From positions 1,395,086 through 1,459,085 of the forward strand of contig NZ_SJPM01000001.1 in the NCBI RefSeq assembly GCF_007859915.1: a stretch of 64,000 nt of DNA, given 5' to 3'. A program made the translations under genes and the position numbers. The notes beneath the pieces are model-generated. The model was not told where the DNA came from. It searched no databases and worked only from the letters and a program-made list of their open reading frames with translations. Source of the stretch: Neorhodopirellula pilleata. GTDB lineage: Bacteria > Planctomycetota > Planctomycetia > Pirellulales > Pirellulaceae. Of this stretch, positions 26,417 through 35,786 are shown piece by piece (positions within the stretch are counted from its first letter, which is position 1; every line of letters starts with the position of its first letter).

Positions 26417-27925
26417 TTAGAGCTTACCTGGTCCACGAATGTCTTGACCGACACGCTTTTGCAACGAGTCACCCAATTGAACTCGATACTGCTCCGCTGC
26501 GGCTTGCAACTCGACAACAACGTCGGGGTATTGATCCATCACGTTGGTTGTTTCGCTCACATCGTTCTCAAGATCGTACAGTTCGAATCCGCTGGATTGT
26601 TGCGAGTAATCGGTCGGCATCCCGCCGGTTCCGCCGGGCCGACCGTTCAGCGTTCGATAACGATGCGGGAACACCAGCTTGAATCGTTCGTTGCGGACGA
26701 TCTGCAACTGCCCGCCACCGTAGTATCCGGCGAAACTGGTATGCGGTGAAACGGCACCGGGAACATCCAGCATCAGATCGACGATCGGCTTGCCATCGAT
26801 CGTTCGCTCAGGAAGTTCCGCGCCGGCCAATCGAGCAATCGTCGGCAAGAGATCGATCGTTGAGGCGAGCTTGTCGCAGGTCGTTCCCGCAGGGATGGTA
26901 CCCGGCCAATGCATCAGGCAAGGTTCTCGATAGCCGCCCTCCCACATCGTTCCTTTGCCTTCACGCAGTCCGCGTGTGCTGCCCGCATGATCGCCGTAGG
27001 ATAGCCACGGTCCGTTGTCGCTGGTAAAGACAACCAGCGTGTTTTCTTCTTGCCCGGCATTTTTGATCGCGGACATGATCTGCCCGATCGACCAATCGAC
27101 TTCCATCATCACATCACCGAACAAACCCACGCCGCTTTTGCCTCGAAAGCGATCTGACACATACAAAGGAACATGAACCATCGGATGCGGCAGATACAAA
27201 AAGAACGGATCGTCACTCGATTTGTCTTCAATGAACTCCACACTTCGCCGGGTCAGCTCGACGGTCATCTGTTCCTGATCGGCCGGCTGGACATTATCAT
27301 TGACGATCTTCACCGGTGAACCGGCGACGGCTTCCATGATCGGCAGCGGTGGCCAGTTGCCGGGATCGGTGGGGTCTTTCTTTTGCCGCCGAATGGTGTC
27401 GGGATGCAACGGCCACATGTCGTTGCTGTAGGGGATGCCATAGAACTGATCGAACCCTTGGTTGTGAGGCAAGAACTTCTCGTGATGCCCCAAGTGCCAT
27501 TTACCGAAACAGGCCGTTCGATAGCCGACGGATTTGCAAACCTCCGCGATCGTCGTTTCGGCCGGATCCAATCCGATATTTGATTTCGGACCGAGCGCTC
27601 CCGACAGCCCAACTCGACGGTGATAGCAACCAGTCATCAATGCCGAACGCGACGCACTGCATACCGCCGACGAGACGACAAAGTCGGTAAACCGCCGACC
27701 ACCTTGGGCCAACGCGTCCAGGTTCGGTGTCGGGTATTCGGTCGCCCCAAACGCGCCGATGTCACCATACGCCATGTCATCCATGAACACGACGACGACA
27801 TTAGGCCGGCTGCCAATGACTTCCGATACGGCCGAAGTTTTTTGTGCGGCGGCGGGTGAACAGATAAAAGAAACAAGCACGCCGGCAAAGCAAGCAAATG
27901 TCGTCAAGGTCGATGGGGATGTCAT
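26417..27925 (-). CDS. Secreted arylsulfatase-like sulfatase (CxAxR type)
   Basis: 502 aa from ATG 27925, giving the signal peptide MTSPSTLTTFACFAGVLVSF; a TTG at 27955 is in frame upstream. The core begins RPNVVVVFMDDMAYGDIG with the metal-binding Asp pair (49-50). The maturation motif is C89-S-A-S-R93 followed by SALMTG, the CxAxR variant also used by some sulfatases. FGKWHLGHHEKFLP and NTLVVFTSDNGPWLS are further family signatures. It should cleave sulfate esters outside the cytoplasm. It reads into folA with a 3-base gap. It is the third sulfatase within 8 kb. Confidence 0.9.
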   Translation of the reverse strand: MTSPSTLTTFACFAGVLVSFICSPAAAQKTSAVSEVIGSRPNVVVVFMDDMAYGDIGAFGATEYPTPNLDALAQGGRRFTDFVVSSAVCSASRSALMTGCYHRRVGLSGALGPKSNIGLDPAETTIAEVCKSVGYRTACFGKWHLGHHEKFLPHNQGFDQFYGIPYSNDMWPLHPDTIRRQKKDPTDPGNWPPLPIMEAVAGSPVKIVNDNVQPADQEQMTVELTRRSVEFIEDKSSDDPFFLYLPHPMVHVPLYVSDRFRGKSGVGLFGDVMMEVDWSIGQIMSAIKNAGQEENTLVVFTSDNGPWLSYGDHAGSTRGLREGKGTMWEGGYREPCLMHWPGTIPAGTTCDKLASTIDLLPTIARLAGAELPERTIDGKPIVDLMLDVPGAVSPHTSFAGYYGGGQLQIVRNERFKLVFPHRYRTLNGRPGGTGGMPTDYSQQSSGFELYDLENDVSETTNVMDQYPDVVVELQAAAEQYRVQLGDSLQKRVGQDIRGPGKL

Positions 27926-28136
27926 GATGAAACTCGGGCGGGGAAGGCAATTCAAAAACCGAAAACAGGATAGCTCAGCGGCTCATCAGCCGATCATCCT
28001 ACCACAATCCCGGCGTCTTTCACTCCTTCTGGGAATCGCGAAACAGAGCCGCTTCAGGGTGCTGCATTGGCTTGGCGATTGAAGCGCGACTACAATAGAT
28101 CGGATTGTTGTCGCTTCGAACGGAAGGATTGAAACC

Positions 28137-28931
28137 ATGAAGAAAAGTCCGTTTCCGGGGATGGACCCCTTCCTTGAATCTCGGTGGCCTGAAGTCCACG
28201 CGAGATTGATCGTCTATGCAGCCAACCAACTCAACCAGCGACTGCCCAATGTATTGCAGGCTAATATCGAAGAGAGTTTGGCCGTCTATGAGCAAGACGA
28301 GGTCCGCTGGATTCGACCAGATATTCACGTTGCAGAGGATATCTCTACTGAGACCACCGAAGCGGAGACAGGTACCGCAGTCCTCTCTCAGCCCGTCGTC
28401 GCCCAAGCCATTATCGTCAAGCAGTCTCCCTACAAAACGCGTCACATCGAAATCGTAGACCGGGGCGGGCGGGTCGTCACGGCGATCGAGTTTGTCAGTC
28501 CGTGGAACAAAGTCGGGACGAAGAATCGGGAGCAGTACGCCAAGAAACAACTCGACTACATGAATTCCAAGATCAACTTAGTGGAGATTGATCTGGTTCG
28601 TCAGGGCAAGTATGTTTTGGGTGCCCCGATCGAAGAACTGACAGAAGCTCAATTGTCAGCCTACATGGTTTGTGTCTATCGATTTTTGAATCCGAACCAG
28701 TTTGAAGTTTACCCCGCGCCTCTCGACCAAGCGTTGCCGAACATCCCGGTCCCGTTGCGATCCCAAGATCGCGATGTCGTTTTAGAGTTGCAGCCCTTGT
28801 TGGATCAGTGTTATCAAGACGGACGCTACTATCGAATCGACTACACTGGTGAAATCAAAGGCAAGTTCAATTCGGAACTGACCGACTGGATGAGCCGACG
28901 ACTACGAGAAATACTAGGCCGTCATAGTTGA
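28137..28931 (+). CDS. DUF4058 family protein
   Basis: 264 aa. The N-terminal phrase KKSPFPGMDPFLE followed by WPEVHARLI is the hallmark of DUF4058, and ESLAVYEQDE and TAIEFVSPWNKVG continue the family pattern. The EFVSPWNK segment resembles a nuclease-like strand with conserved E and K, but no function is established. The gene is a singleton. Its last 65 bases overlap an opposite-strand frame that looks like the remnant of another gene, suggesting DUF4058 arrived or expanded there. Confidence 0.8.
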   Translation: MKKSPFPGMDPFLESRWPEVHARLIVYAANQLNQRLPNVLQANIEESLAVYEQDEVRWIRPDIHVAEDISTETTEAETGTAVLSQPVVAQAIIVKQSPYKTRHIEIVDRGGRVVTAIEFVSPWNKVGTKNREQYAKKQLDYMNSKINLVEIDLVRQGKYVLGAPIEELTEAQLSAYMVCVYRFLNPNQFEVYPAPLDQALPNIPVPLRSQDRDVVLELQPLLDQCYQDGRYYRIDYTGEIKGKFNSELTDWMSRRLREILGRHS

Positions 28932-29382
28932 GATCGACTTGAGCGGCCGCCGGGATCAGCAAGTTCAAGGCGCCCTCTTCGGTTAACGAATCGACACGGA
29001 TCGGGTCGGCGAGCCAATTCGCATTTTGGATCGTTTCAAGTTCGTCCGCCGAGAGACCTTTCAGGAATGGAACAGGGGCGGCGTAGGCACCTTCACTGTA
29101 CGCTTTTTGTAGGACATCGCCGTACGTAGTACCCAAGTCGGCCGGTGCCTCGGGACTCGCGTAACGCCCGAGTCTCGCGATCTGGAACCAGTGGTTCCAA
29201 GACTCGTCGATCCGCTCGGGCATGGGCGTTTGCGACTCGACAATCGTTGCCGATGCATAACTTAATTCAACTTGTAACGATTCTGCGGAATACCGGGGCC
29301 CGCACCGAACCCATATGCGAGATGCCAGTATCTTGCTTGGGATCATGCGTTCCATTGGTGATCTAAAGTTCAAAACAGGCAC
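28867..29382 (-). pseudogene. Probable remnant of a truncated gene, function unknown
   Basis: An open frame of 171 codons whose middle reads like real protein (WNHWFQIARLGRYASPEAP, then LTEEGALNLLIPAAAQVDLN and DGL, an EF-hand-like calcium-binding turn). Both ends look unlike coding sequence: the first 35 residues are irregular, and the last 20 or so overlap the DUF4058 gene antisense. I read it as a gene truncated by rearrangement next to DUF4058. It could instead be a small intact gene with a later start. No family is recognised. Confidence 0.4.
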
Positions 29383-29424
29383 CCAATTGCTCGGGTTCCG
29401 TTTTTCCCAACGATCGACCGCGCC

Positions 29425-30555
29425 GTGTCCAAAGAACTATCTGTCCAAGCTCAACAAGCCTTTCAAGTCGTCGCATTGTTGGCCACCGTGTGCGTCGTGG
29501 GCATTCATTACAAGTCCGACATCCCCGATAGTCCGGCGATCGAACTTGCGACTTGGAATCAATTGACCCAAGAGTTTCTATTCGGGGCGGTCGCACGGGT
29601 CGCGGTGCCCTTATTCGCATTCGCAGCCGGACTGTTTTATTTCCGCAGCGATGACGGAAGCTGGGCGTCGTATCGAAAGAAACTAAGGCAGCGAACACGT
29701 ACCGTCGCGATTCCCTATCTCCTCATCGGAGCGATTGCCATAGCGACTTGGTTGATCGTGAGGGTTCTCGAAAAAGAAGCCATCGACTTGTCGACCGGTG
29801 AGCTGCTAGCGATGTGGGTGTTGCGTCCGCCCGCCGAACAGCTCTGGTTTCTCCGCGATCTGATGGTCTTGGTAATCGTCGCTCCGGTCATCCGCCGTTG
29901 CGTCGACCATCCTCGATGGGGACGCGTGGCGTTGACAACTCTGCTCATCCTTTGGGTCGGAAATTACCAATGCTTTCCGGTTTTGCATGGTTGGTACGTG
30001 CTCAACCTGGAAACGCTTTTGTTTTTTTCAATGGGATGCATGGCGGTCCAAAAAATCTCTTGGTTGGAAACGCTCGGCCGAAGCTCGGATCGAGTCGTGG
30101 CGATGACGTTTTTGACTTGGATGATGCTAGCGGCGTGTCGTGTCTATTTAAGGCCCGATTTCGATATCTGGTACACGTCGCAGCACGGCGTACTCGACCT
30201 CCTGTTACATCAATCGTCCATTTTGGTAGGAATGGTCGCGTTGTTTATGATCGCATGGCGGCTCCGTTATCAAGCCTTCATCGGGTTGTCGGGAGCTTCC
30301 TTTTTTGTCTACCTCGTTCACGAATTTCCGCTCCGCGCGGTCGTCTCGAAGATCGCTGACAAATTGGTCGATCCAACGACGTCGTGTTGGCTTGCTTTTC
30401 CGCTTGTCACCGTCGGGTGCTACGCAGCGGCATTGATATTCGCGGCGGTCTGTCCCAAGGGTTATGCTTGGTTAACGGGAGGTCGTTTGCCTGGGAACGT
30501 ATTGCACGGCTGGTCTAGCAAGAAGGTTCGTCCGGCGATCAAGGGTTCGCTCTGA
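29425..30555 (+). CDS. Membrane acyltransferase (acyltransferase family 3)
   Basis: 376 aa from a GTG start. About ten hydrophobic helices are visible. The family pattern is an N-terminal VVALLATVCVVGIHYKSD, where the catalytic His would be the H in GIHYKS, then FAAGLFYFRSDD near 70 and LRQRTRTVAIPYLLIG. Acyltransferase-3 proteins move acetyl or other acyl groups to sugars, lipids or peptidoglycan in the membrane; the acceptor is unknown. It ends 6 bases from the convergent PQQ-propeller gene. The basic C-terminal tail (SSKKVRPAIKG) is probably cytoplasmic. Confidence 0.8.
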   Translation: MSKELSVQAQQAFQVVALLATVCVVGIHYKSDIPDSPAIELATWNQLTQEFLFGAVARVAVPLFAFAAGLFYFRSDDGSWASYRKKLRQRTRTVAIPYLLIGAIAIATWLIVRVLEKEAIDLSTGELLAMWVLRPPAEQLWFLRDLMVLVIVAPVIRRCVDHPRWGRVALTTLLILWVGNYQCFPVLHGWYVLNLETLLFFSMGCMAVQKISWLETLGRSSDRVVAMTFLTWMMLAACRVYLRPDFDIWYTSQHGVLDLLLHQSSILVGMVALFMIAWRLRYQAFIGLSGASFFVYLVHEFPLRAVVSKIADKLVDPTTSCWLAFPLVTVGCYAAALIFAAVCPKGYAWLTGGRLPGNVLHGWSSKKVRPAIKGSL

Positions 30556-30561
30556 TTCGGG

Positions 30562-31848
30562 CTACTGTCGGGCTTCCACGCAGAACAAATGACGGGCGCC
30601 TCGGACAAACAATTGGTTGTCCACCGGCGCAGGAGTCGCGTCGACCGTTTCGTTCATGGAATTGGTGGAAACGATTTCAAGCTCGTTGCTCTCACGTATC
30701 ACGACGATCGTACCTGAACGATCGGTCAGGTAGACGTATCCTCCGGCCGCGACGGGAGACGCATAAATGGACCCTAACCCGTCGATGCGAGCGGTAACAT
30801 AATGCGGCTCGCCGGTGGCAGCGTCAACGCAGGTCAACAACCCCGTCTTGCCTTTGTAGAAGTACAAACGGCTATTCGATAAGAGCGGCGAGCCGATATC
30901 AGGGGTATCGCGGTCGCGGGTCCAAACGACGTGAGAGGTGTCCTCAATGTCGCCGCGACCGTCGGGACGAAATGCTCCGAGGAACGAACCTCGAAAACCG
31001 CTGCCGACAAACACCAAGCCGTCGCCGGCAACGGGTGAAGCTGCGGGGCGTTGAGTTTGACCTCCTACGTACCAAAGGAGTGCACCGGAGTCAAAGTCGT
31101 AAGATCGGACCAGATTCTCACCGGTGGTGATGATTTGCTTCTTGCCGTCGTGCTCGATGATCAGCGGCGTTCCCCAGTTGGAAACCTCGTCACGGGCGAC
31201 CTGCCAAACGATTTCGCCCGTGGCGGTATCGAGCGAATATAGCTGCGAGGGACCTTCGTGGTCCCAGGGAACGATCAATCGGTTGCCCGAAATCGTTGGC
31301 GAACTTCCTTCACCGAACCCGTTACGCATTTGCATGTTGCCGAAGTTACGCTTCCAAACCAGTTCACCGTCGAACGTGTAGGCGTACAGACCGCGCGACC
31401 CGAATGAGGCATAAACACGAACACCGTCGGTACACGGTGATGCGGATGCGTAGGTATTGGTTTCATGAGTTCCCTCATGGGGTGTCCCTTCGGCAGCCAC
31501 GCGTTGCCACACGATCTTGCCCGTCTTGCGATCGATGCAATACAAAACGAAACGATGCGATCCGTTCGGGTTGTCACGTTGCTCGATCGCCGACGTCACA
31601 AAAACGACGTCTTGCCAAATCACCGGCGATCCCGATCCAGAGCCCTCGATGGGGGTTTTCCAAGCGATGTTCTCGGTGCTGCTGAAGCTGACCGGAGGGT
31701 TGGCATCCACGGCAACGCCATTACCACCCGCGCCACGCCAATGTCCCCAGTTCTCGGAAAATGCCGTTGCTTCAACAACGACAACGGTCAGGAGCGTGAC
31801 AACGAAGAGCAAATACTTAGGAATGAAAGGGCGAATGAGCATGGGCAT
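30562..31848 (-). CDS. Secreted PQQ-type beta-propeller protein
   Basis: 428 aa. The N-terminal hydrophobic segment YLLFVVTLLTVVVVEATAF is a signal peptide. Repeated blades of about 40-45 residues follow, each with a Trp/Gly-rich PQQ-like motif such as GSPVIWQDVVFVTS, LYCIDRKTGKIVWQ, YAYTFDGELVWKR and LLTCVDAATGEPHY. In planctomycetes such proteins are common secreted propellers and need not bind PQQ. No catalytic residues of quinoprotein dehydrogenases were found. ATGs at 31848 and 31842 are both possible starts. Confidence 0.82.
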   Translation of the reverse strand: MPMLIRPFIPKYLLFVVTLLTVVVVEATAFSENWGHWRGAGGNGVAVDANPPVSFSSTENIAWKTPIEGSGSGSPVIWQDVVFVTSAIEQRDNPNGSHRFVLYCIDRKTGKIVWQRVAAEGTPHEGTHETNTYASASPCTDGVRVYASFGSRGLYAYTFDGELVWKRNFGNMQMRNGFGEGSSPTISGNRLIVPWDHEGPSQLYSLDTATGEIVWQVARDEVSNWGTPLIIEHDGKKQIITTGENLVRSYDFDSGALLWYVGGQTQRPAASPVAGDGLVFVGSGFRGSFLGAFRPDGRGDIEDTSHVVWTRDRDTPDIGSPLLSNSRLYFYKGKTGLLTCVDAATGEPHYVTARIDGLGSIYASPVAAGGYVYLTDRSGTIVVIRESNELEIVSTNSMNETVDATPAPVDNQLFVRGARHLFCVEARQ

Positions 31849-31941
31849 GGGTTGATTGAAAAAAGGGATTCGAGCGGCTCGTACCCCGTCTGTCTGAACT
31901 GACGGGAACTATAAGCACCACCGCATAAGTCAATCAGCAAA

Positions 31942-32005
31942 GCACGTAGGCGAGCCTCTCCGAGGCTCGCAATATTCAACGTCTCGGAGAGACGCTGCTA
32001 CGTGC
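31942..32005. repeat. Palindromic repeat GCACGTAG...CTACGTGC
   Basis: Outer arms GCACGTAG and CTACGTGC, inner TCTCCGAG and CTCGGAGA arms. It lies between the PQQ-propeller gene and the glycine-rich LTxxQ-type gene, both on the minus strand. Confidence 0.65.
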
Positions 32006-32045
32006 GTTTAGCCAAAAAATTCATGATGGGATGCGATACCGTAAG

Positions 32046-33050
32046 CTACTCGCCTCGTTCGGGCGATCCGCCTGGGCGACGTCCGCGACCGCCGTCTTCA
32101 GGTCCGCCACGTCCTTCTGGGCCTCCACGCCCTTCTGGGCCCCCACGCCCCCCGAATCCGCCGCGACCTTCGGGACCACCACGACCTTCGGGTCCGCCAC
32201 GACCTTCGGGACCGCCACGACCTTCGGGACCGCCACGTCCTTCGGGCGGACGGATCGAGCTGAAGTCGAAGGGCTTGCCCTTCATCTCTTCGAATTTTTC
32301 TTTTTGCTTGGGGTCGAGTTGGTCGAGTACCTTCGCTTCGACTTCTTTACGCATTTCCGTCATCTTGTCGCGGATGCCTTCGCGATCGCCCGATTGCCAA
32401 ATTTCGCGCATCGAATCACGCATTTTCGTTTCTTGCTCGCTGCGAATTTGCTTTAGCTTTTCGACCTGAGTCGTCGTCAGCCCGATGCGTTCTTGAACTT
32501 CAGGTTCACCCAAGGCCATGATGCCTCTCATTTGGAGCATCAGTTGTTCGAGACGCTCCATTTGTTCTGGGAACAAAACTTCTTTGAGCATCACTTTCTG
32601 TTCTTTGGAGGCTTCTTCACGCATCGCCTGCATTTTTTTGAACATCTCGGCCCGTTCATCTTCGCTAGCGTTGCGGAAATCAAATCCTTCGGCGGGACCG
32701 CGAGGCCGTTCTTCGCCGCGTTTAGCTAGTTTTTGCAACGCCTCTTCTTGGTCAGGCATGATTTCGAGTTCTTCGCGAACTTCGGCGGAGCGGAGCAGCG
32801 CCAATTCAGGCGCACCGCCGGCACCGCCCGGACCACCCCGCATGCCGCCAGGGCCACCGGGTCCGCCTGGGCCACCGGGACCGCCGCCGAAACCGCCTCG
32901 GCCGCCAAACCCGCGATCACCACCACGACCTTCGGGCGCCGATTGGGCTCCGTCGTCACCGCGTTGTGGCCGCTGGGCGAAAGTGGAGTCGGCCTGGATC
33001 CCCGTCGCGACGCCGATCAAACACGTCAACAGGAAGGATAATTTGTTCAT
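32046..33050 (-). CDS. Secreted glycine/arginine-rich LTxxQ (Spy/CpxP-like) protein
   Basis: 334 aa from ATG 33050 (MNKLSFLLTCLIGVATG signal). After it comes a Gly-rich block (GGFGGGPGGPGGPGGPGG), then a helical core of about 150 residues with an LTTTQVEKLKQI segment like the LTxxQ motif of Spy/CpxP chaperones, and finally about nine GGPEGR-type hexapeptides. Spy-like proteins are periplasmic chaperones or metal sensors; here the flanking low-complexity blocks set it apart. The start codon choice is supported by the signal peptide. Expression and function are unknown. Confidence 0.6.
   Translation of the reverse strand: MNKLSFLLTCLIGVATGIQADSTFAQRPQRGDDGAQSAPEGRGGDRGFGGRGGFGGGPGGPGGPGGPGGMRGGPGGAGGAPELALLRSAEVREELEIMPDQEEALQKLAKRGEERPRGPAEGFDFRNASEDERAEMFKKMQAMREEASKEQKVMLKEVLFPEQMERLEQLMLQMRGIMALGEPEVQERIGLTTTQVEKLKQIRSEQETKMRDSMREIWQSGDREGIRDKMTEMRKEVEAKVLDQLDPKQKEKFEEMKGKPFDFSSIRPPEGRGGPEGRGGPEGRGGPEGRGGPEGRGGFGGRGGPEGRGGPEGRGGPEDGGRGRRPGGSPERGE
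32095..32254 (-). repeat. 18-bp minisatellite inside the glycine-rich gene
   Basis: Imperfect tandem copies of an 18-base unit resembling CCACGACCTTCGGGACCG, encoding the PEGRGG hexapeptides at the C-terminus of the LTxxQ-like protein. Copy number could vary by slippage. Confidence 0.7.
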
Positions 33051-33183
33051 TGTGAAAAGCCTCAACATGCGAAAAGAGTGGGTCAGTTAGGGGTTCAAAC
33101 CCAATCCAAGCCCAAAGTAGCGTCGATCGTGGAGACTTTCAGTATTTTCGAGCAACTTCGTAAACCGTATCGCTCGTGCCTCA

Positions 33184-33203
33184 CCTTTTCGGAAAGGCTC
33201 TTA
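33184..33203 (+). repeat. Dispersed short repeat, diverged copy 3
   Basis: Resembles the words at 1-19 and 11180-11198 but with a few changes. Its last three bases are the stop codon of the outer-membrane-like gene on the minus strand. Confidence 0.45.
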
Positions 33204-34976
33204 GTATCCCCAACCGCCTCGGAACATGAAGGCTTCGTTGAGGTCGCGGTCGTGGGGGGAGACTTCATAATTAAGTTCGCGGTCGAACACGACCCCTGCT
33301 TCCAAGAATGCACGCCGCTGGCCGGTGCGGATCAAGTCGCTGCGGCCCCATTCGAACCCGAAAGTCACGCCGATTTGATTGATGTCGACTCGTTCTTCGA
33401 GATTGCTCGCCCGCGTCACCGTCCAAGAATCCCCACCGTATTCGCCCGCCAAATACCACCAAACGTCTTGCGTGCCGATGGTTCGCCAATACTTTGCAAA
33501 CTTGGGCTCGGGGAAGAAAATGTCGAATCGAGTGTAGGGGTCAGGCTGCCAAAGCAGGCCGCCGGCCGGCAGTAGCTTGATGCTCTGACGATCCAGGTAA
33601 TAGACACCGGCTTTGAGCGTCGAAGCAGGCGTCAAACGAAACGACACCAAGCCTTTGCCCATCACGCGGATACTGTCATCGTTGAAGGTGTCGAAATCCG
33701 TGTAAGCACCGACACGAACGCCGAGTTCCCCGCCGATGATTTGATTCGGATCGGTCTGCCAACCGAAATCGATGAAGCCGGCATAGGCGTTTCCGGGCAA
33801 GTCCGCAGGACTACCGGCCGTCGTGACCGGCCCGTCGAATAGATAGAGCGAAAAAGAGGGGACGACGTACAGCGGGCGATTGCTGTAAAAAAAGTTTCCG
33901 AACGCAAACCCGATCGATGCGTCGGTTTGGTTCAGCCCGACTTCATCGTCCCCGTCCCCGCCGCTGATGTAAGTGTGTCGTAACCGCGGCCCGTGCAATA
34001 ATTGGTAGCCGCCAATGCCCCCGCTCGGGAAAAGGCCGCCTGGAAAGAGGGCCCCGCCGCTGCCGAAACCACCCGCGCCGCTGATCCCGCCGGGGAACAG
34101 CGACGTGGGAGATCCCGAAGGGTAAGCCGAAGCGGGAAACGGATCGCCAACGCCGCCGCCGAACGCGTCGCCGGCATACGGACTGCCGTACGTCGCGTTT
34201 CCCACAGGAGCCCCGAAAAACCCTCCCTGGGGAGGCGCGGAACCGTAGATTGATGGTGCCGAATAGGTAGATGCCGAGGCGGACGGCGTGCCGAAGGGGA
34301 CCAACGCCCCGGTCGGATAACCTGCACCTTGGTACACACCGGTCGGGTTGGAATTGCCGCGAAACCAGTTGCCCGAAAACAGCCCTCCCAAAAGGCTCCC
34401 GTTAGGATACGACGGGTTCCCGCCTACCGGCGAGCCCAAGGAAGCGGTTCCCGGTGATCCGAAATTGGATCCGGAGGGAGCGAACGTGGTCGGCCCCGAA
34501 GCATAAGGCGATGGCGCCAATGGATTGATGGACGCTCCGCCGAACATCGAACCGCCGGGCTGGACGGCGTAGGGATCGAAGGACGGATTCGTCGTCTGAG
34601 CCAAGCCGGACGGGGCCAAGCCGGACGGGGCTGTCGAGGGAAATGGGGATGCCGAGGGAAATCCGGATGCCGGATTCGAAAAACCGCCTGAATTGAACGG
34701 CGCCCCCTGATTCGTCGGACCGATCGGGGATAAGTTCGTTTGCGGGGCGGTACCATAACCGGATTGTCCCCATGTCGGTTGGGGCGTCGGAATCCAATAA
34801 AAAAACCCGACGATCCCGAAGGCGAACGCTGCGATTGACCGGCTTCCCCGACCGATCGGCAGACCGGTGGCCCGCCGACGTTGGGAAGTTCGATCTTTCG
34901 ATCTGGTTGGCAAGCAATTCGCTCCGGCTCGGGAAAAGGGACCGATGATCGCCGCATCGTCGACTTGCAGACGCAT
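33201..34976 (-). CDS. Outer-membrane-like protein with proline/serine/glycine-rich head
   Basis: 591 aa. A hydrophobic segment near residues 48-65 (SIAAFAFGIVGFFYWIP) could be a late signal, so the true start may lie downstream of ATG 34976. Residues about 75-350 are low complexity, rich in G, S, P, N (repeats such as FPSASPFPSTAP and PSGLAPSGLA). The last 230 residues alternate hydrophobic and polar residues in short strands (YVVPSFSLYLFDG, LVSFRLTPASTLKAGVYYLD, GVTFGFEWGRSDL) and end in WGY, as beta-barrels do. It may form an outer-membrane barrel with a flexible N-terminal extension. No named family. Confidence 0.55.
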   Translation of the reverse strand: MRLQVDDAAIIGPFSRAGANCLPTRSKDRTSQRRRATGLPIGRGSRSIAAFAFGIVGFFYWIPTPQPTWGQSGYGTAPQTNLSPIGPTNQGAPFNSGGFSNPASGFPSASPFPSTAPSGLAPSGLAQTTNPSFDPYAVQPGGSMFGGASINPLAPSPYASGPTTFAPSGSNFGSPGTASLGSPVGGNPSYPNGSLLGGLFSGNWFRGNSNPTGVYQGAGYPTGALVPFGTPSASASTYSAPSIYGSAPPQGGFFGAPVGNATYGSPYAGDAFGGGVGDPFPASAYPSGSPTSLFPGGISGAGGFGSGGALFPGGLFPSGGIGGYQLLHGPRLRHTYISGGDGDDEVGLNQTDASIGFAFGNFFYSNRPLYVVPSFSLYLFDGPVTTAGSPADLPGNAYAGFIDFGWQTDPNQIIGGELGVRVGAYTDFDTFNDDSIRVMGKGLVSFRLTPASTLKAGVYYLDRQSIKLLPAGGLLWQPDPYTRFDIFFPEPKFAKYWRTIGTQDVWWYLAGEYGGDSWTVTRASNLEERVDINQIGVTFGFEWGRSDLIRTGQRRAFLEAGVVFDRELNYEVSPHDRDLNEAFMFRGGWGY

Positions 34977-35078
34977 CGACGTCGGACGATCGGCATCGTA
35001 ACTTGAATCGATTTACTGATTTTCCCAAACTTCCGTCAAGACAAACCCAACCTTTAAATCCTCGACCGACCCAATCCC

Positions 35079-35786
35079 ATGGAAGATCTCGACATTTCCC
35101 AGTTGGCGACGTACCTGCACGTAACGCCCGAGCAGATCAAAAAAATGGTCGACCGGGGAACCTTGCCGGGCCGCAAAGTTGGCGGTCAATGGCGGTTCAA
35201 CGAAGCCGAGATCCATCATTGGCTCGAAGAGCGGATCGGATTGAGCGATGCCCAAGAGCTCGATGAAGTCCGCGCGGTATTGCACCGGCAAAGCGACACG
35301 CAGCCGCGTCCGCTGGCCGAACTGTGTACCGTCGATACGATCGCCATCCCGCTTTCGGCTCGCACCCGAGGCAGCGTGATCCGCAACATGGCTTCGCTGG
35401 CGTCGCAAACCGGGATGCTGTGGGACGCCCCGGCGATGGCCGAAGCCGTGGCCGAACGTGAGAAACTGCATCCGACGGCGCTGGATAACGGCGTCGCGCT
35501 ATTGCACCCGCGTCGTCCTCAAACTTCCATCTTGGCCGATTCGGTGTTGGCCTTGGGCATTTGCCAAGCCGGTTTGCCGTTCGCCGATCGTGGCCAATTG
35601 ACGGACATCTTCTTTTTAATCTGCTCTTATGACGACACGAGCCACCTGCGTATCCTTGCAAAACTCAGTCGGCTCGTGGCCAACGAAGATTTCCTCGCCG
35701 GTCTACGGGCAAGCGATTCGCCCGGAGATGCCTGGGCGATATTGAACGAAGCGGAACAGGCGATTGATGAAAACCAATCCTTCTGA
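35079..35786 (+). CDS. HTH DNA-binding domain fused to a PTS EIIA (PtsN-like) domain
   Basis: 235 aa. Residues 1-55 form an excisionase/MerR-like helix-turn-helix: ISQLATYLHVTPEQIKKMVD then GTLPGRKVGGQWRF, as in Xis-type DNA-binding domains. Residues about 85-230 form a PTS EIIA type-2 domain of the PtsN/fructose family, with the phosphoryl-accepting histidine probably H143 in VALLHPRRP. No PTS permease is nearby. The probable role is a regulator whose DNA binding depends on EIIA phosphorylation state. It is followed by an unknown gene overlapping by about 20 bases, so the two are likely co-expressed. Confidence 0.75.
   Translation: MEDLDISQLATYLHVTPEQIKKMVDRGTLPGRKVGGQWRFNEAEIHHWLEERIGLSDAQELDEVRAVLHRQSDTQPRPLAELCTVDTIAIPLSARTRGSVIRNMASLASQTGMLWDAPAMAEAVAEREKLHPTALDNGVALLHPRRPQTSILADSVLALGICQAGLPFADRGQLTDIFFLICSYDDTSHLRILAKLSRLVANEDFLAGLRASDSPGDAWAILNEAEQAIDENQSF

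Noticed and set aside
27925..27955. TTG start for the third sulfatase
   Set aside because: ATG 27925 gives a regular signal peptide; the TTG adds only an irregular leader.
32002..32469. Proline-rich plus-strand frame of 155 codons
   Set aside because: It is the complement of the PEGRGG minisatellite in the minus-strand gene; the repeats keep all frames open.
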